A DNA stretch of 8,773 nt, from the NCBI GenBank assembly GCA_029561505.1, contig JAKQXK010000561.1, positions 1 through 8,773 on the forward strand. Direction: 5' to 3'. Each line of letters opens with the position of its first letter. The stretch's first letter is position 1. A program made the translations under genes and the position numbers. The stretch comes from Spirochaetota bacterium (GTDB taxonomy: Bacteria > Spirochaetota > Leptospiria > Turneriellales > Turneriellaceae). The notes beneath the pieces were generated by a model. That model saw nothing but the letters and a program-made list of their open reading frames with translations. It was not told where the DNA came from and ran no database searches. Of this stretch, positions 1 to 6,641 are shown piece by piece.

Positions 1-1897
1 TAAAATGCAGGTAAGGCTTACGCGCCGTCAGCTCTTGAGGCGTAGCAGCGGGTAACAATGCATAGCCACCCGAATTCGACGTTATGGTGTTTGTTACGGA
101 TAAACCATTGAGCTGCACAACCTCACGACCGATTCTGAGCGTTGCTTTGCCGGCGTGAGTCACATGCAGACGCGCCTCGCGATAACCCGCCGCCGGTACT
201 GGGAATATTTTCCAGCGCAGTTGGTTTGCGGCGTCGTAGTAGATGAGGCTCGGGTCTCGCATACGTTCGGTGACACGGTTGTAAACCCAGAGCGCCAGAC
301 TGCGCGTCGTGATCTGTGCCGGTACCTCAACGCCGTCAATCGTCAGCCAATGCTGCGTGACGAACGCGTTGTCGGGCAGGTAGATATTCGTGTCGAACTC
401 GGCGGTACGTGAGATATCCTCATTTCTGATGCGAATGCGCAAAATCGATTCGGTCATGGTGGTGCCCGTGTCTTTTTGCGCAACTGAAACCAGAAACGCG
501 CGCACTTTCGCCGAGCTCGTGCGCATGATCAGCTGCGGCCCCGCTTCGCCCAGAAAAACATGGCGCAGGCGCGCCCGCAGCGTGTCAGAGAGTTCGGCAC
601 CGTCGAGCACGATATTTCGATACACACGATCATAAATCGGCACGCCGGCATCGTTAAATGCCCGCCGGCCCTGCTTTGCCGCGCGTTTTTGTGTCAGGCG
701 CAGCACCGTCTTGTCGTCGATGCGCGGCTTCTGGTTAACGGCAAGCGGGGCATGTTGCACGTACTCAAGCCCTTGTACCAGCGCCGCACGGTCTAGATAC
801 ATGTCGCCGAGCACAACTGCGGGCAGTACACCCAACCCTGCGACCGCTATCGCGACAACTGCTATGCGCGAATAGTATGCCCGAAGAAGGGCAAAATCTT
901 GTTTTAGCCGCAGCAGCTGCATCGCGGCAGCGAAATAAGGTATCAACAGCAAGAAACCAAGACCAATCGCTGCTATCAGCAATAGCGCAAGCGGCACAAA
1001 AAGCAGAAAAATAACGCAGAAGTAGAGAACAAAAACCAGGCCAGCGAGGCGCAAAATGGTCATGAGTGTCTGCAGCGCGCGATGGCGAATATCGGGCACA
1101 AGATAGACGAGCGCATTAAATGCAGCGAGCAGCCAGAAGTCAGCCGAATTAAAATTGCCAAGCACCATCTGGCTTTCGCGCGCAACCGGACCATAAGCAT
1201 TCAGCAACAGCCCAACGAGCGGCAGAACACCGACGAAAATCAGGCGCAGCGACCAGATCACTTCAGGGTTTTCGAGTTTTACCGCGTGTTTCGACGCGAC
1301 GTGCAACAGCAGGCGCAGCATAATGAACGAAAAAACTGTGGTGAGACCAATCAGATACATCTGCTGCAGGTCTGCGCCGAGCCCTGATACAAAAACATTG
1401 CGCAGAAGATTGAATGAGATATAGGCCACAACCGGCAGCAGAATTGCAGCGACAATATTCGAGACTAAACTGCGCCGGGTTGTAATACCAAAATGCATCG
1501 CGATATAATAAAGCAGATAGTAGAACACGGGAATAATCGCTGAAAAGATCAGCGTCATATATTCACCCTGATCAAAAATCCATTCGGCGACAGAAATTGT
1601 GACATGCACGTAACGCAAATAGAGGTAACCACCCATAATCTCTGCGAGCACGAGCGCAACCAGAATGGTGACAGAAACAACCCGCCGCCGCAAGAAATAC
1701 CAAAGCCCTGCGCCGCCCGCCGCAACGCCGGGTGCAAGGGTCAGCAGCAGCCCATAAGCAAAGGCCTTTCTTTGTTCGGGCGTCAGATCGGGCCACGCTA
1801 TGCTCAGCATCGAGACGGCGCACGCCAAAGAAACGAGAGCCGGCAAAGCGCCGGCAATCATAAGGCCGATGTTAAGTGTTCGCTGTTTGTTTTGCAT
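1..1897 (-). CDS. MSEP-CTERM-type multi-spanning membrane protein, 3' end beyond the left edge (partial)
   Basis: I translated this minus-strand frame by hand from the ATG at 1897 to the left edge: 632 codons with no stop, so the C-terminus lies outside. The protein starts MQNKQRTLNIGL. Residues about 9-370 hold roughly 10-11 hydrophobic segments, then a soluble linker. Residues about 478-590 read like a VIT (vault/inter-alpha-trypsin) domain: a FDTNIYLPDNAFV strand, then WLTIDGVEVPAQI, NRVTERMRDPSLI and WKIFPVPAAGYREARLHV. This architecture directly downstream of an exosortase K gene fits the MSEP-CTERM family, large membrane proteins thought to be the single target of XrtK. The MSEP motif and final helix would be to the left, so the family call rests on architecture and neighbour. 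The start is supported by AGGA six bases upstream. The frame overlaps xrtK by 26 bp, implying co-transcription and probably coupled translation. The VIT reading is mine. Confidence 0.85.
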   Translation of the reverse strand, partial: MQNKQRTLNIGLMIAGALPALVSLACAVSMLSIAWPDLTPEQRKAFAYGLLLTLAPGVAAGGAGLWYFLRRRVVSVTILVALVLAEIMGGYLYLRYVHVTISVAEWIFDQGEYMTLIFSAIIPVFYYLLYYIAMHFGITTRRSLVSNIVAAILLPVVAYISFNLLRNVFVSGLGADLQQMYLIGLTTVFSFIMLRLLLHVASKHAVKLENPEVIWSLRLIFVGVLPLVGLLLNAYGPVARESQMVLGNFNSADFWLLAAFNALVYLVPDIRHRALQTLMTILRLAGLVFVLYFCVIFLLFVPLALLLIAAIGLGFLLLIPYFAAAMQLLRLKQDFALLRAYYSRIAVVAIAVAGLGVLPAVVLGDMYLDRAALVQGLEYVQHAPLAVNQKPRIDDKTVLRLTQKRAAKQGRRAFNDAGVPIYDRVYRNIVLDGAELSDTLRARLRHVFLGEAGPQLIMRTSSAKVRAFLVSVAQKDTGTTMTESILRIRIRNEDISRTAEFDTNIYLPDNAFVTQHWLTIDGVEVPAQITTRSLALWVYNRVTERMRDPSLIYYDAANQLRWKIFPVPAAGYREARLHVTHAGKATLRIGREVVQLNGLSVTNTITSNSGGYALLPAATPQELTARKPYLHF

Positions 1898-2393
1898 TTT
1901 TGATCCTGTAAAGAAATAGTGAAAACGAAATGAGGATAGCTAAAAACACCGCGATGCCGACCGCTTCGTGCAACCAGACACGCCCTTCGGCAAGTGGCTG
2001 CAGGCGCAGGTACAACGCGACCCGCAAAAAGTTTGCCGTGAGCGTAACCGTAAAGGCGGTAAAGAGCAGCAGGCAGCATTGTAACGCGAGCTGTACGAGC
2101 TGAAATTTCATGCTACGTTGATGGGCAGACGCGCCCGGTACCAGCAAAGCGATGGTGATCGCAACAATCACAAAGAAGTTGATGCCCGCGCAGCTGAAAT
2201 CAAGAAAAAAGTCAGGGAAATAAAACAGGCTTTTGCGCTCGCTGAAAGATTCACCTGTATAAACGGCGAGCAGCAGCGCCAGTGGATGCAAAAACAACGC
2301 GTGTAACCCCGCAGAGCCCGACATCGCCACGAGTTTTATCGCGCCGGCAACCGAGACGAGGCCCGCGGGCAAAAGCCATGAAGCAGCTCGCAT
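1872..2393 (-). CDS. xrtK: Exosortase K (membrane cysteine transpeptidase-like sorting enzyme)
   Basis: This is a 173-residue integral membrane protein with about five hydrophobic segments. Counting from the ATG at 2393, the three hallmark exosortase/archaeosortase residues sit in their usual contexts: Cys68 in DFSCAGINFF, Arg124 in TANFLRVALYL, and His142 in WLHEAVGIAVF. SCAGxNF and the short length point to the XrtK subfamily rather than the longer EpsH-like enzymes. Exosortases are believed to cleave C-terminal sorting signals of exported proteins at the inner membrane; XrtK is paired with one MSEP-CTERM protein, encoded here immediately downstream. A TTG at 2429 would add 12 residues, and an in-frame stop at 2448-2450 bounds the 5' end. 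Neither start has a good Shine-Dalgarno; I prefer the ATG because it begins just before the first helix. Divergent from the lipoprotein gene at 2475. Confidence 0.85.
   Translation of the reverse strand: MRAASWLLPAGLVSVAGAIKLVAMSGSAGLHALFLHPLALLLAVYTGESFSERKSLFYFPDFFLDFSCAGINFFVIVAITIALLVPGASAHQRSMKFQLVQLALQCCLLLFTAFTVTLTANFLRVALYLRLQPLAEGRVWLHEAVGIAVFLAILISFSLFLYRIKNAKQTANT
1901..1907 (-). promoter_or_regulatory. Ribosome binding site of the MSEP-CTERM-type gene inside xrtK
   Basis: On the minus strand CAGGA/AGGA lies six bases upstream of the ATG at 1897, within the last codons of xrtK. It fixes the start of the long downstream frame and supports coupled translation of the pair. It is one of the few clear Shine-Dalgarno sequences in the window. 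Confidence 0.6.
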
Positions 2394-2474
2394 CGCAGGC
2401 GATCGTCGCGTCAGGCGACTACCCTGCAAGCGCGATTTCGATTGCCGTTATATGGTGTCACAGGTTTATCAGCC

Positions 2475-3227
2475 ATGATAGATAAGACTCTGCATTACCT
2501 TTTTCCGTTCATTTTTCTTTTCGTCGCCAGCTGCAGCAGCTTGCCGAAAGGGCAAACGGGCGAAGCAGCTGAAAAGCTGACGCAGCGCATTCTCGCCGCA
2601 GCTGACTATGAAAAGTGGAAAGCGACGACCGCCGTCACCTTTCTTTTTCGCGGCGACGACCGCATTTTCTGGGATAAGAAGCGAAAGCTCGTCGAAGTTC
2701 TCTTTAAGAAGAATCTTGTACAATTCAGTGAAGTCACAGGAAAATCGCTTTGCTTTGAAGGCGAGCGGCGCCTGTTCGATGAATGCGGCGAGTTGACCGC
2801 TGCGGCGGTAAAACGCTTCTACAACCACACGTATTGGCTGAACCCTGCCTTTCACATCGACACGCCGAACGCGGTGCGCGCAATTGCCGAAGAGAACAAA
2901 CTGCTCGTCACTTTCAATTCAGGCGGTGCGACACCAGGTGATTCATACCTGTTCACGACAGACGAAGAAGGCAAACTGAGCGAAATGCGCATGTGGGTTT
3001 CAACTTTGCCTCTGAAAGGCGCAAAAGCGACGTTCGGCAATTATCAGACGACGGCAACGGGCGTGCGCGTTGCGCTCGATCACAAGGTGGCATCACTTGC
3101 GTCGGTGAACCTCAGCGAATTGCAGATGTTCGCGACCTACCCAGAAGCCGGCAGGCCCGATCGGTTTCAGGGTTTGCTCGAGCTGGCGGGCGGGCCCGGT
3201 AGCGAATCGCTCAACCGTAAGAAATAG
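2475..3227 (+). CDS. Probable lipoprotein, DUF6503-like / LolA-like fold
   Basis: A 250-residue protein from the ATG at 2475. Its N-terminus is a lipoprotein signal: a short charged start, a hydrophobic run, then FVASC with the lipidated Cys at position 20. A TTG at 2442 would add 11 residues ahead of the signal and is unlikely. The mature part has a pattern I associate with DUF6503-type proteins of the LolA/LolB-like superfamily: IFWDKKRKLVEV near 64-75, TYWLNPAFHI near 119-128 and VTFNSGGATPGDSYLF near 145-160. It therefore probably folds as an open beta-barrel-like sheet that could hold a hydrophobic ligand in the periplasm, but no substrate is known. CAGG about 10 bases upstream is a weak ribosome binding site. 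Divergent from xrtK with only ~80 bp between, and tail to tail with the next lipoprotein gene (11 bp gap). The family match is from memory of the pattern, so moderate. Confidence 0.72.
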   Translation: MIDKTLHYLFPFIFLFVASCSSLPKGQTGEAAEKLTQRILAAADYEKWKATTAVTFLFRGDDRIFWDKKRKLVEVLFKKNLVQFSEVTGKSLCFEGERRLFDECGELTAAAVKRFYNHTYWLNPAFHIDTPNAVRAIAEENKLLVTFNSGGATPGDSYLFTTDEEGKLSEMRMWVSTLPLKGAKATFGNYQTTATGVRVALDHKVASLASVNLSELQMFATYPEAGRPDRFQGLLELAGGPGSESLNRKK

Positions 3228-3238
3228 TTTTTTAGCTG

Positions 3239-3577
3239 CTAATCAGCGAAACTGATTTCACCGGTCTCGCGGTGCACACGCACCGCAGGCTTCACGTAAG
3301 CCTGAATTGTTTTATAGGGGTAACTTTCGCGCGTAACGTGGTAATGGTCACCGAGAATCAGCACGTGATCGCGCGCACGTTTGTCGCACCAGTGCCGGTC
3401 GAGCCGTTTTTCACAGCGTCTGCGAAAAACAGATTCAAGATGTGGTGCCGCCAGCCGCATCGCTTCGGCCGGTGAAATTCGTGACCGGGCGGTGCTCTCA
3501 TCGCCGGGCGCGACCATCTCGGGGCTCGCGCAAGCCTGAACGAGAAGCACCAGCACAAAAATCATCAGGGCGCGCAT
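3239..3577 (-). CDS. Small lipoprotein of unknown function
   Basis: 112 residues from the ATG at 3577. The start was chosen because MRALMIFVLVLLVQAC is a compact lipoprotein signal peptide with Cys16 after LVQA; the open frame extends to 3676 but that would bury the signal. The mature protein is short, with a basic, helix-like middle (SPAEAMRLAAPHLESVFRRR) containing two cysteines about ten residues apart (CEKRLDRHWC) that might form a disulfide. It ends in a strand-like tail, AVRVHRETGEISFAD. The end resembles the last hairpin of small periplasmic PepSY/NTF2-like domains, but I do not recognise a family. No Shine-Dalgarno is visible; a candidate promoter ends almost at the start codon. Confidence 0.65.
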   Translation of the reverse strand: MRALMIFVLVLLVQACASPEMVAPGDESTARSRISPAEAMRLAAPHLESVFRRRCEKRLDRHWCDKRARDHVLILGDHYHVTRESYPYKTIQAYVKPAVRVHRETGEISFAD

Positions 3578-3584
3578 AGTAGAG

Positions 3585-3615
3585 ATAATGGGGCCACTGA
3601 CCCAGTCGGCGTCAA
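3585..3615 (-). promoter_or_regulatory. Candidate sigma70-type promoter for the small lipoprotein gene
   Basis: On the minus strand TTGACG (3615-3610) is followed after 19 bases by CATTAT (3590-3585). The spacer is longer than ideal. A start point about seven bases on would fall at the ATG at 3577, giving an mRNA with almost no leader. Speculative. Confidence 0.25.
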
Positions 3616-3702
3616 TCTCAATACGCTGTCGCAGCGCTGTAGTCATGCCGTTGAAAATTCTATTATAGCTCGACATGCCATAAATGCCAGCCCCAATGGG
3701 CT

Positions 3703-4083
3703 ATGGGGCTCGTCTACGCCGACATCGAACTCAGTAACCCGCGCCGCGATGATCTGAAATCGCTGAAGGTCAAGAGCCTCGTCGACACGGGTGCGGTGAT
3801 GCTCTGCCTGCCAGAGCACCTGGTCACGCAGCTCGACCTCGATGAAAATGGTACGCGTGATGTTTCGACCGCCGACGGCCGTTCTCACAAGGTGCCCTAC
3901 GTCGGCCCGGTCAAAGTGAAGTTTGGCGACCGCCTGTGTTTCGTCGGCGCGCTGGTAATGGGCAACGAACCGTTGCTCGGCGCAGTGCCGATGGAAGATA
4001 TGGATCTCATCGTGCACCCGCTTTCACGTACCGTAACGGTTAACCCCGAAAGCCCGAATTTTCCGCACCACAAGATTAAGTAA
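3703..4083 (+). CDS. Retropepsin-like aspartic protease (clan AA)
   Basis: A 126-residue protein about the size of one retropepsin monomer, without signal peptide or membrane segment. The catalytic motif of aspartic proteases appears as VDTGA at 27-31 (Asp28-Thr29-Gly30), preceded by a strand (KVKSLVDTG) and followed by LCLPEHLV. A second diagnostic stretch, LLGAVPMEDMDLIVHP near 90-106, matches the G-x-x-x-L/M-x-x-M-D-L region closing the fold in small bacterial clan AA proteins (DTGF/DTGA type). Such enzymes act as homodimers with one Asp per subunit; bacterial members are mostly uncharacterised and no target is implied here. The start MGLVYADIELSNP is typical of the family. Only a weak, unusual G-rich stretch precedes the ATG. 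It is divergent from the small lipoprotein gene and followed at 80 bp by the [2Fe-2S] gene, which has its own promoter candidate, so the two need not form an operon. Confidence 0.82.
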   Translation: MGLVYADIELSNPRRDDLKSLKVKSLVDTGAVMLCLPEHLVTQLDLDENGTRDVSTADGRSHKVPYVGPVKVKFGDRLCFVGALVMGNEPLLGAVPMEDMDLIVHPLSRTVTVNPESPNFPHHKIK

Positions 4084-4125
4084 GCCGATCTGCCCGTTGC
4101 GGCTGTCCCGTCGCCACCGCGAAAT

Positions 4126-4153
4126 ATACTTGCCGCCCCGCCCCGCCTATAAT
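4126..4153 (+). promoter_or_regulatory. Candidate promoter of the BFD-like gene
   Basis: A perfect TATAAT occurs at 4148-4153. The -35 region is poor: ATACTT at 4126-4131 with a 16-base spacer, or TTGCCG at 4130-4135 with only 12. The spacer is an unusually GC-rich tract (4132-4147). Transcription would begin near 4160, leaving 6 bases before the ATG at 4166 or 24 before the ATG at 4184. Confidence 0.4.
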
Positions 4154-4165
4154 ACCCTTTGAGAG

Positions 4166-4402
4166 ATGGATCTCGCATGCCTCATGCGCCCGAGAAAGCT
4201 GTGCCTCTGCAAAGGCGTCAGTAAACAAGATATCGAAGACGCCGTCGCGGCCGGTGCCGAGAACTTTCGCCAACTCGTCGCTAAGACGCACGCGACCACG
4301 GGCTGTGGTACGTGTTACCGCGATGTCTACGCCGCCTTTCGCGAAGCGCGCGAACAGAAAACCTGCCACCTCACCGGCCAGATCAGCATCAAATTCCCTT
4401 AG
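4166..4402 (+). CDS. BFD-like [2Fe-2S]-binding protein
   Basis: A 78-residue soluble protein with the four-cysteine pattern of the bacterioferritin-associated ferredoxin (BFD-like) domain. CLCKGVS gives Cys13 and Cys15, TGCGTC gives Cys47 and Cys50, and the spacing plus the intervening helices (DIEDAVAAGAENFRQLVAKTHATTG) match the domain well. Such domains bind a [2Fe-2S] cluster and act in electron transfer, in bona fide Bfd to release iron from bacterioferritin. They also occur as parts of nitrite reductases and NifU; here the domain is alone with a short basic tail ending in a strand-like segment. No bacterioferritin gene is nearby, so an iron-storage role is not shown. Start uncertain: the ATG at 4184 gives MRPRKLCLCKGVS, the more usual N-terminus, while the ATG at 4166 is preceded by GAGAG too close for a normal ribosome binding site. 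Confidence 0.8.
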   Translation: MDLACLMRPRKLCLCKGVSKQDIEDAVAAGAENFRQLVAKTHATTGCGTCYRDVYAAFREAREQKTCHLTGQISIKFP

Positions 4403-4436
4403 CAGGCTGCAGATGCCTGCGGTGGAATTTTGATGC
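4386..4436 (+). terminator. Long imperfect hairpin at the 3' end of the BFD-like gene
   Basis: The outer arms GCATCAAATTCC (4386-4397) and GGAATTTTGATGC (4424-4436) pair over 12 bp with one bulged T. The inner arms GCAGGC (4402-4407) and GCCTGC (4415-4420) pair over 6 bp around a 7-base loop. The stop codon TAG lies inside the structure. There is no U-run after it, so it is not a classical intrinsic terminator. It may mark the transcript end, protect the mRNA 3' end or regulate entry into the downstream TPR gene. Confidence 0.45.
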
Positions 4437-4492
4437 AGTGCATAAACACTTGCCCAAATGGCGTTTTCTGCCGTAGATGAAAAGAGACCGCG

Positions 4493-6394
4493 ATGATGAG
4501 GATATCCCCCCTATTCAAGACTGCTGTTGTGTTTGCGGCCACACTCGTGGCGTCAGGTGACCTGTGCGCCAAAGAGATTCGCGAGAACCCTGTTCAGAAA
4601 AAGCTCGAACGCTACCTGCCCTACAGCATCGACGAAATCGAAGCGTCAGCGGCATCGATCAATTTTAACCCGCGCCTCGTCGCCGAAGAACTCGGGCAGA
4701 AGCTCGACCAGTTTTACCTGAGCGACCCGTCAGAGAAAAAAATCGCCAACCGGCAAGACAACGATTCAAATGCCGCGTGGTACCGCAAAGAATGGAACGT
4801 CAATCTGCAGCGCCTTTTCATGCGCGACCTGCTCGCGCGCACGCAAAAATCTTTCATTATCAAAGAAGCACCGAATGTTGCGATGCTGCACTACAATTTT
4901 GCACTCGCGCAGATGAAGCTGAAGAAGCCTTACCACGCCGCGTTTCATTTTGCGCAGTCGCTTCGCTACCGCAGCCTCAGGCTCGATGACGAAATTTATG
5001 TCGATAAAGACAGGCTGCAGCTCACCAAAGCGGGTGCTGCTGAAATCGCCGACGCCGATTCTTACCGCGAGGCGAAAAAGCAACTAGATGAAAAAACCAG
5101 GGAAAAACGGCGCCTTGAAGAAGAGCTCGTCTTGCTCGATGACCGTGCGCGTTCGCCACAACTGAACGCGAGCCCCGCGCCGGGCAAATCTGTAGACGCA
5201 GAGCGCCAAAAACAGCAACAGCTGATCGCCGATCAGAAAGAGAAGAGCCGTCAGGCGCTCGAACGCGTGCGCGGTGAATATGACAAGGCCAAAACGGCTT
5301 TCGACGACGCTCAGAAAAAATTCTCAGAGCATGAAAAGGCATACAACCGTAAATCATCAGACATGCTCATCGAAATGTCTGCGCTCGTGCGCCAGATAGA
5401 AGACACGATCAAAGAGCGTTCAAAGGTATTGAATAAAAAGGCATTGTACAAGACCAACTTCAACCAGACACTGCAGCACGACTACAGCCAGAACCGCCAG
5501 TTCACCGCGTTTGCAAACGTGCTCGAAGCCGCGACGCGTCTCGACCCTGAAAACCCGGCGATCAACTTTCAGCTCGCCGAAGAATACCGAACCTCGCAAG
5601 ACGTTTCGCGGAGCATCGACTCTTATGAACGTGCACTGACCGCAAACGAAAAGCCCCGAACCGGGTTTGAGCTCAAAGACGAGCAGATTCGAAAAGCGCA
5701 TGCATCGCTGGGTGCACTCTATTATGCCAAGAGCCGCTACGTTGACGCAGCATTTTTTTACGAAAAGGCACACGGCCAGACGCCCAACGGCCCCGAAAAA
5801 CAAAACCTGAGCTGGGAACTCGCAAAACTGCACGTCGAAAAAACCGGAAACTATGAGCGCGCATCGGCCTTGTTTGAAGACTATTTGAACAACATCGCGG
5901 CGCTGAACCCGAGCGACGTGACCGACCGCACGCAGTGGATCAAAGAGCGGTTTTTGGCCAACAAATACCTGATGCATATTTACGGCAAAAAAAGCGATAA
6001 GACGAAAGTCATGCGCACGATGCAGGGCGCTGCAGCGGCGCACCAAGACCTCGAAACGCTGATCAATGAACTGCGGCAACGTAATGCCAAAACCTACACC
6101 GACATGCAGGTCGCGAAAAAAGCGCTGTTTGACGACGTGCGCAGCCGCGAATTGAATAACTATCTGAAGCTCGAATCAGACTTCGAGAAGCAAAAACGAG
6201 AACTTGCAATTATCGAGGCCGGGCGAAACAGCCTGCCACTCGCCCAGTTCTATTCGCAATACGCAGGTTTTCTGGAATCAGAAAACGACATTCAGGGTGC
6301 GCTCAGCGTTTACGGTACAGCTGAAAAACACGGGCTCGGCGCCGACCACGCAAGGCGTGAACAGGGCCGCTTAAGGGCACAGTACCTGCAGTAA
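4493..6394 (+). CDS. Secreted TPR and coiled-coil protein
   Basis: 633 residues. MMRISPLFKTAVVFAATLVA is a signal peptide, with cleavage likely after Ala26 (DLCA|KE), so the protein is periplasmic or beyond. TPR-like helix pairs are visible near residues 125-160 (HYNFALAQMKLKKPYHAAFHFAQSL), 340-386 (NPAINFQLAEEYRTSQDVSR), 400-433 (ASLGALYYAKSRYVDAAFFY), 436-472 (SWELAKLHVEKTGNYERASA) and 579-615 (YSQYAGFLESENDIQGALSV). Between the first and second groups, about 186-318, lies a Lys/Glu/Gln-rich coiled coil broken by a Pro/Ala stretch near 220. TPRs and coiled coil suggest a scaffold assembling envelope complexes; no enzymatic motif is seen and I do not recognise a named family. Start: two consecutive ATGs, with AGAG six bases before the first. 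It is read in the same direction as the two small membrane genes downstream (52 bp gap), but no shared promoter is demonstrable. Confidence 0.8.
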   Translation: MMRISPLFKTAVVFAATLVASGDLCAKEIRENPVQKKLERYLPYSIDEIEASAASINFNPRLVAEELGQKLDQFYLSDPSEKKIANRQDNDSNAAWYRKEWNVNLQRLFMRDLLARTQKSFIIKEAPNVAMLHYNFALAQMKLKKPYHAAFHFAQSLRYRSLRLDDEIYVDKDRLQLTKAGAAEIADADSYREAKKQLDEKTREKRRLEEELVLLDDRARSPQLNASPAPGKSVDAERQKQQQLIADQKEKSRQALERVRGEYDKAKTAFDDAQKKFSEHEKAYNRKSSDMLIEMSALVRQIEDTIKERSKVLNKKALYKTNFNQTLQHDYSQNRQFTAFANVLEAATRLDPENPAINFQLAEEYRTSQDVSRSIDSYERALTANEKPRTGFELKDEQIRKAHASLGALYYAKSRYVDAAFFYEKAHGQTPNGPEKQNLSWELAKLHVEKTGNYERASALFEDYLNNIAALNPSDVTDRTQWIKERFLANKYLMHIYGKKSDKTKVMRTMQGAAAAHQDLETLINELRQRNAKTYTDMQVAKKALFDDVRSRELNNYLKLESDFEKQKRELAIIEAGRNSLPLAQFYSQYAGFLESENDIQGALSVYGTAEKHGLGADHARREQGRLRAQYLQ

Positions 6395-6446
6395 TAGGTG
6401 GCTGCGATAGTGATTGCCGTGCGCTGAAAACCGGGCGGTATGACAC

Positions 6447-6590
6447 ATGACAGTGCTCTCGTTTCCCTTCTGGATTATTTTTGCCGTAGTTAGCCCGGTC
6501 TTGGTATTGCTGCTGATCGTCGGCGTTGGCACATTTACAGCACCCGCGTTTAAGCAGAGGCCACCGCTGATTGAAAAGTACCCGTCATAG
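6447..6590 (+). CDS. Tiny membrane protein, first copy of a tandem pair
   Basis: A 47-residue frame beginning MTVLSFPFWIIFAVVSPVLV. One hydrophobic segment covers residues about 4-28, followed by a short polar, proline-containing tail (FKQRPPLIEKYPS). On its own it would be dubious, but it aligns without gaps to the next small frame: PFW-x-IFA-xx-SP-x-L-x-L near residues 7-21, then VG, PA-x-K and PP in register. Two adjacent frames keeping the same peptide while their DNA differs at many third positions argues for real genes created by tandem duplication. The ribosome binding site is weak (GGGCGG about 10 bases upstream). An overlapping ATG at 6440 opens a different short frame without similarity. 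Function unknown; possibilities include a small inner-membrane regulatory subunit or a small hydrophobic toxin, neither shown by the sequence. Confidence 0.55.
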   Translation: MTVLSFPFWIIFAVVSPVLVLLLIVGVGTFTAPAFKQRPPLIEKYPS

Positions 6591-6641
6591 TGCGCCAACC
6601 GATCTCGCTTGCCGCCGCTGGCTGGCGCCGTGGCCTGCCTT

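Noticed and set aside
155..1387. Several plus-strand open frames of 78-101 codons
   Set aside because: They lie opposite the 632-codon minus-strand membrane protein, their translations are low-complexity and show no domain pattern, and the minus-strand reading has clear transmembrane and VIT-like structure.
3228..3233. Run of six T right after the stop codon of the DUF6503-like lipoprotein gene, possible terminator
   Set aside because: The only stem upstream is AGCGA/TCGCT with a one-base loop, too small to fold, and a 14-base gap separates it from the T-run.
4083..4107. AGCCG/CGGCT inverted repeat after the retropepsin-like gene
   Set aside because: Only 5 bp with a long loop and no T-run; expected by chance in GC-rich DNA.
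5420..6079. A 219-codon minus-strand open frame
   Set aside because: It is antisense to the TPR gene, and its Cys/Val/Phe-rich translation has no recognisable domain. It is explained by the codon bias of the plus-strand gene.
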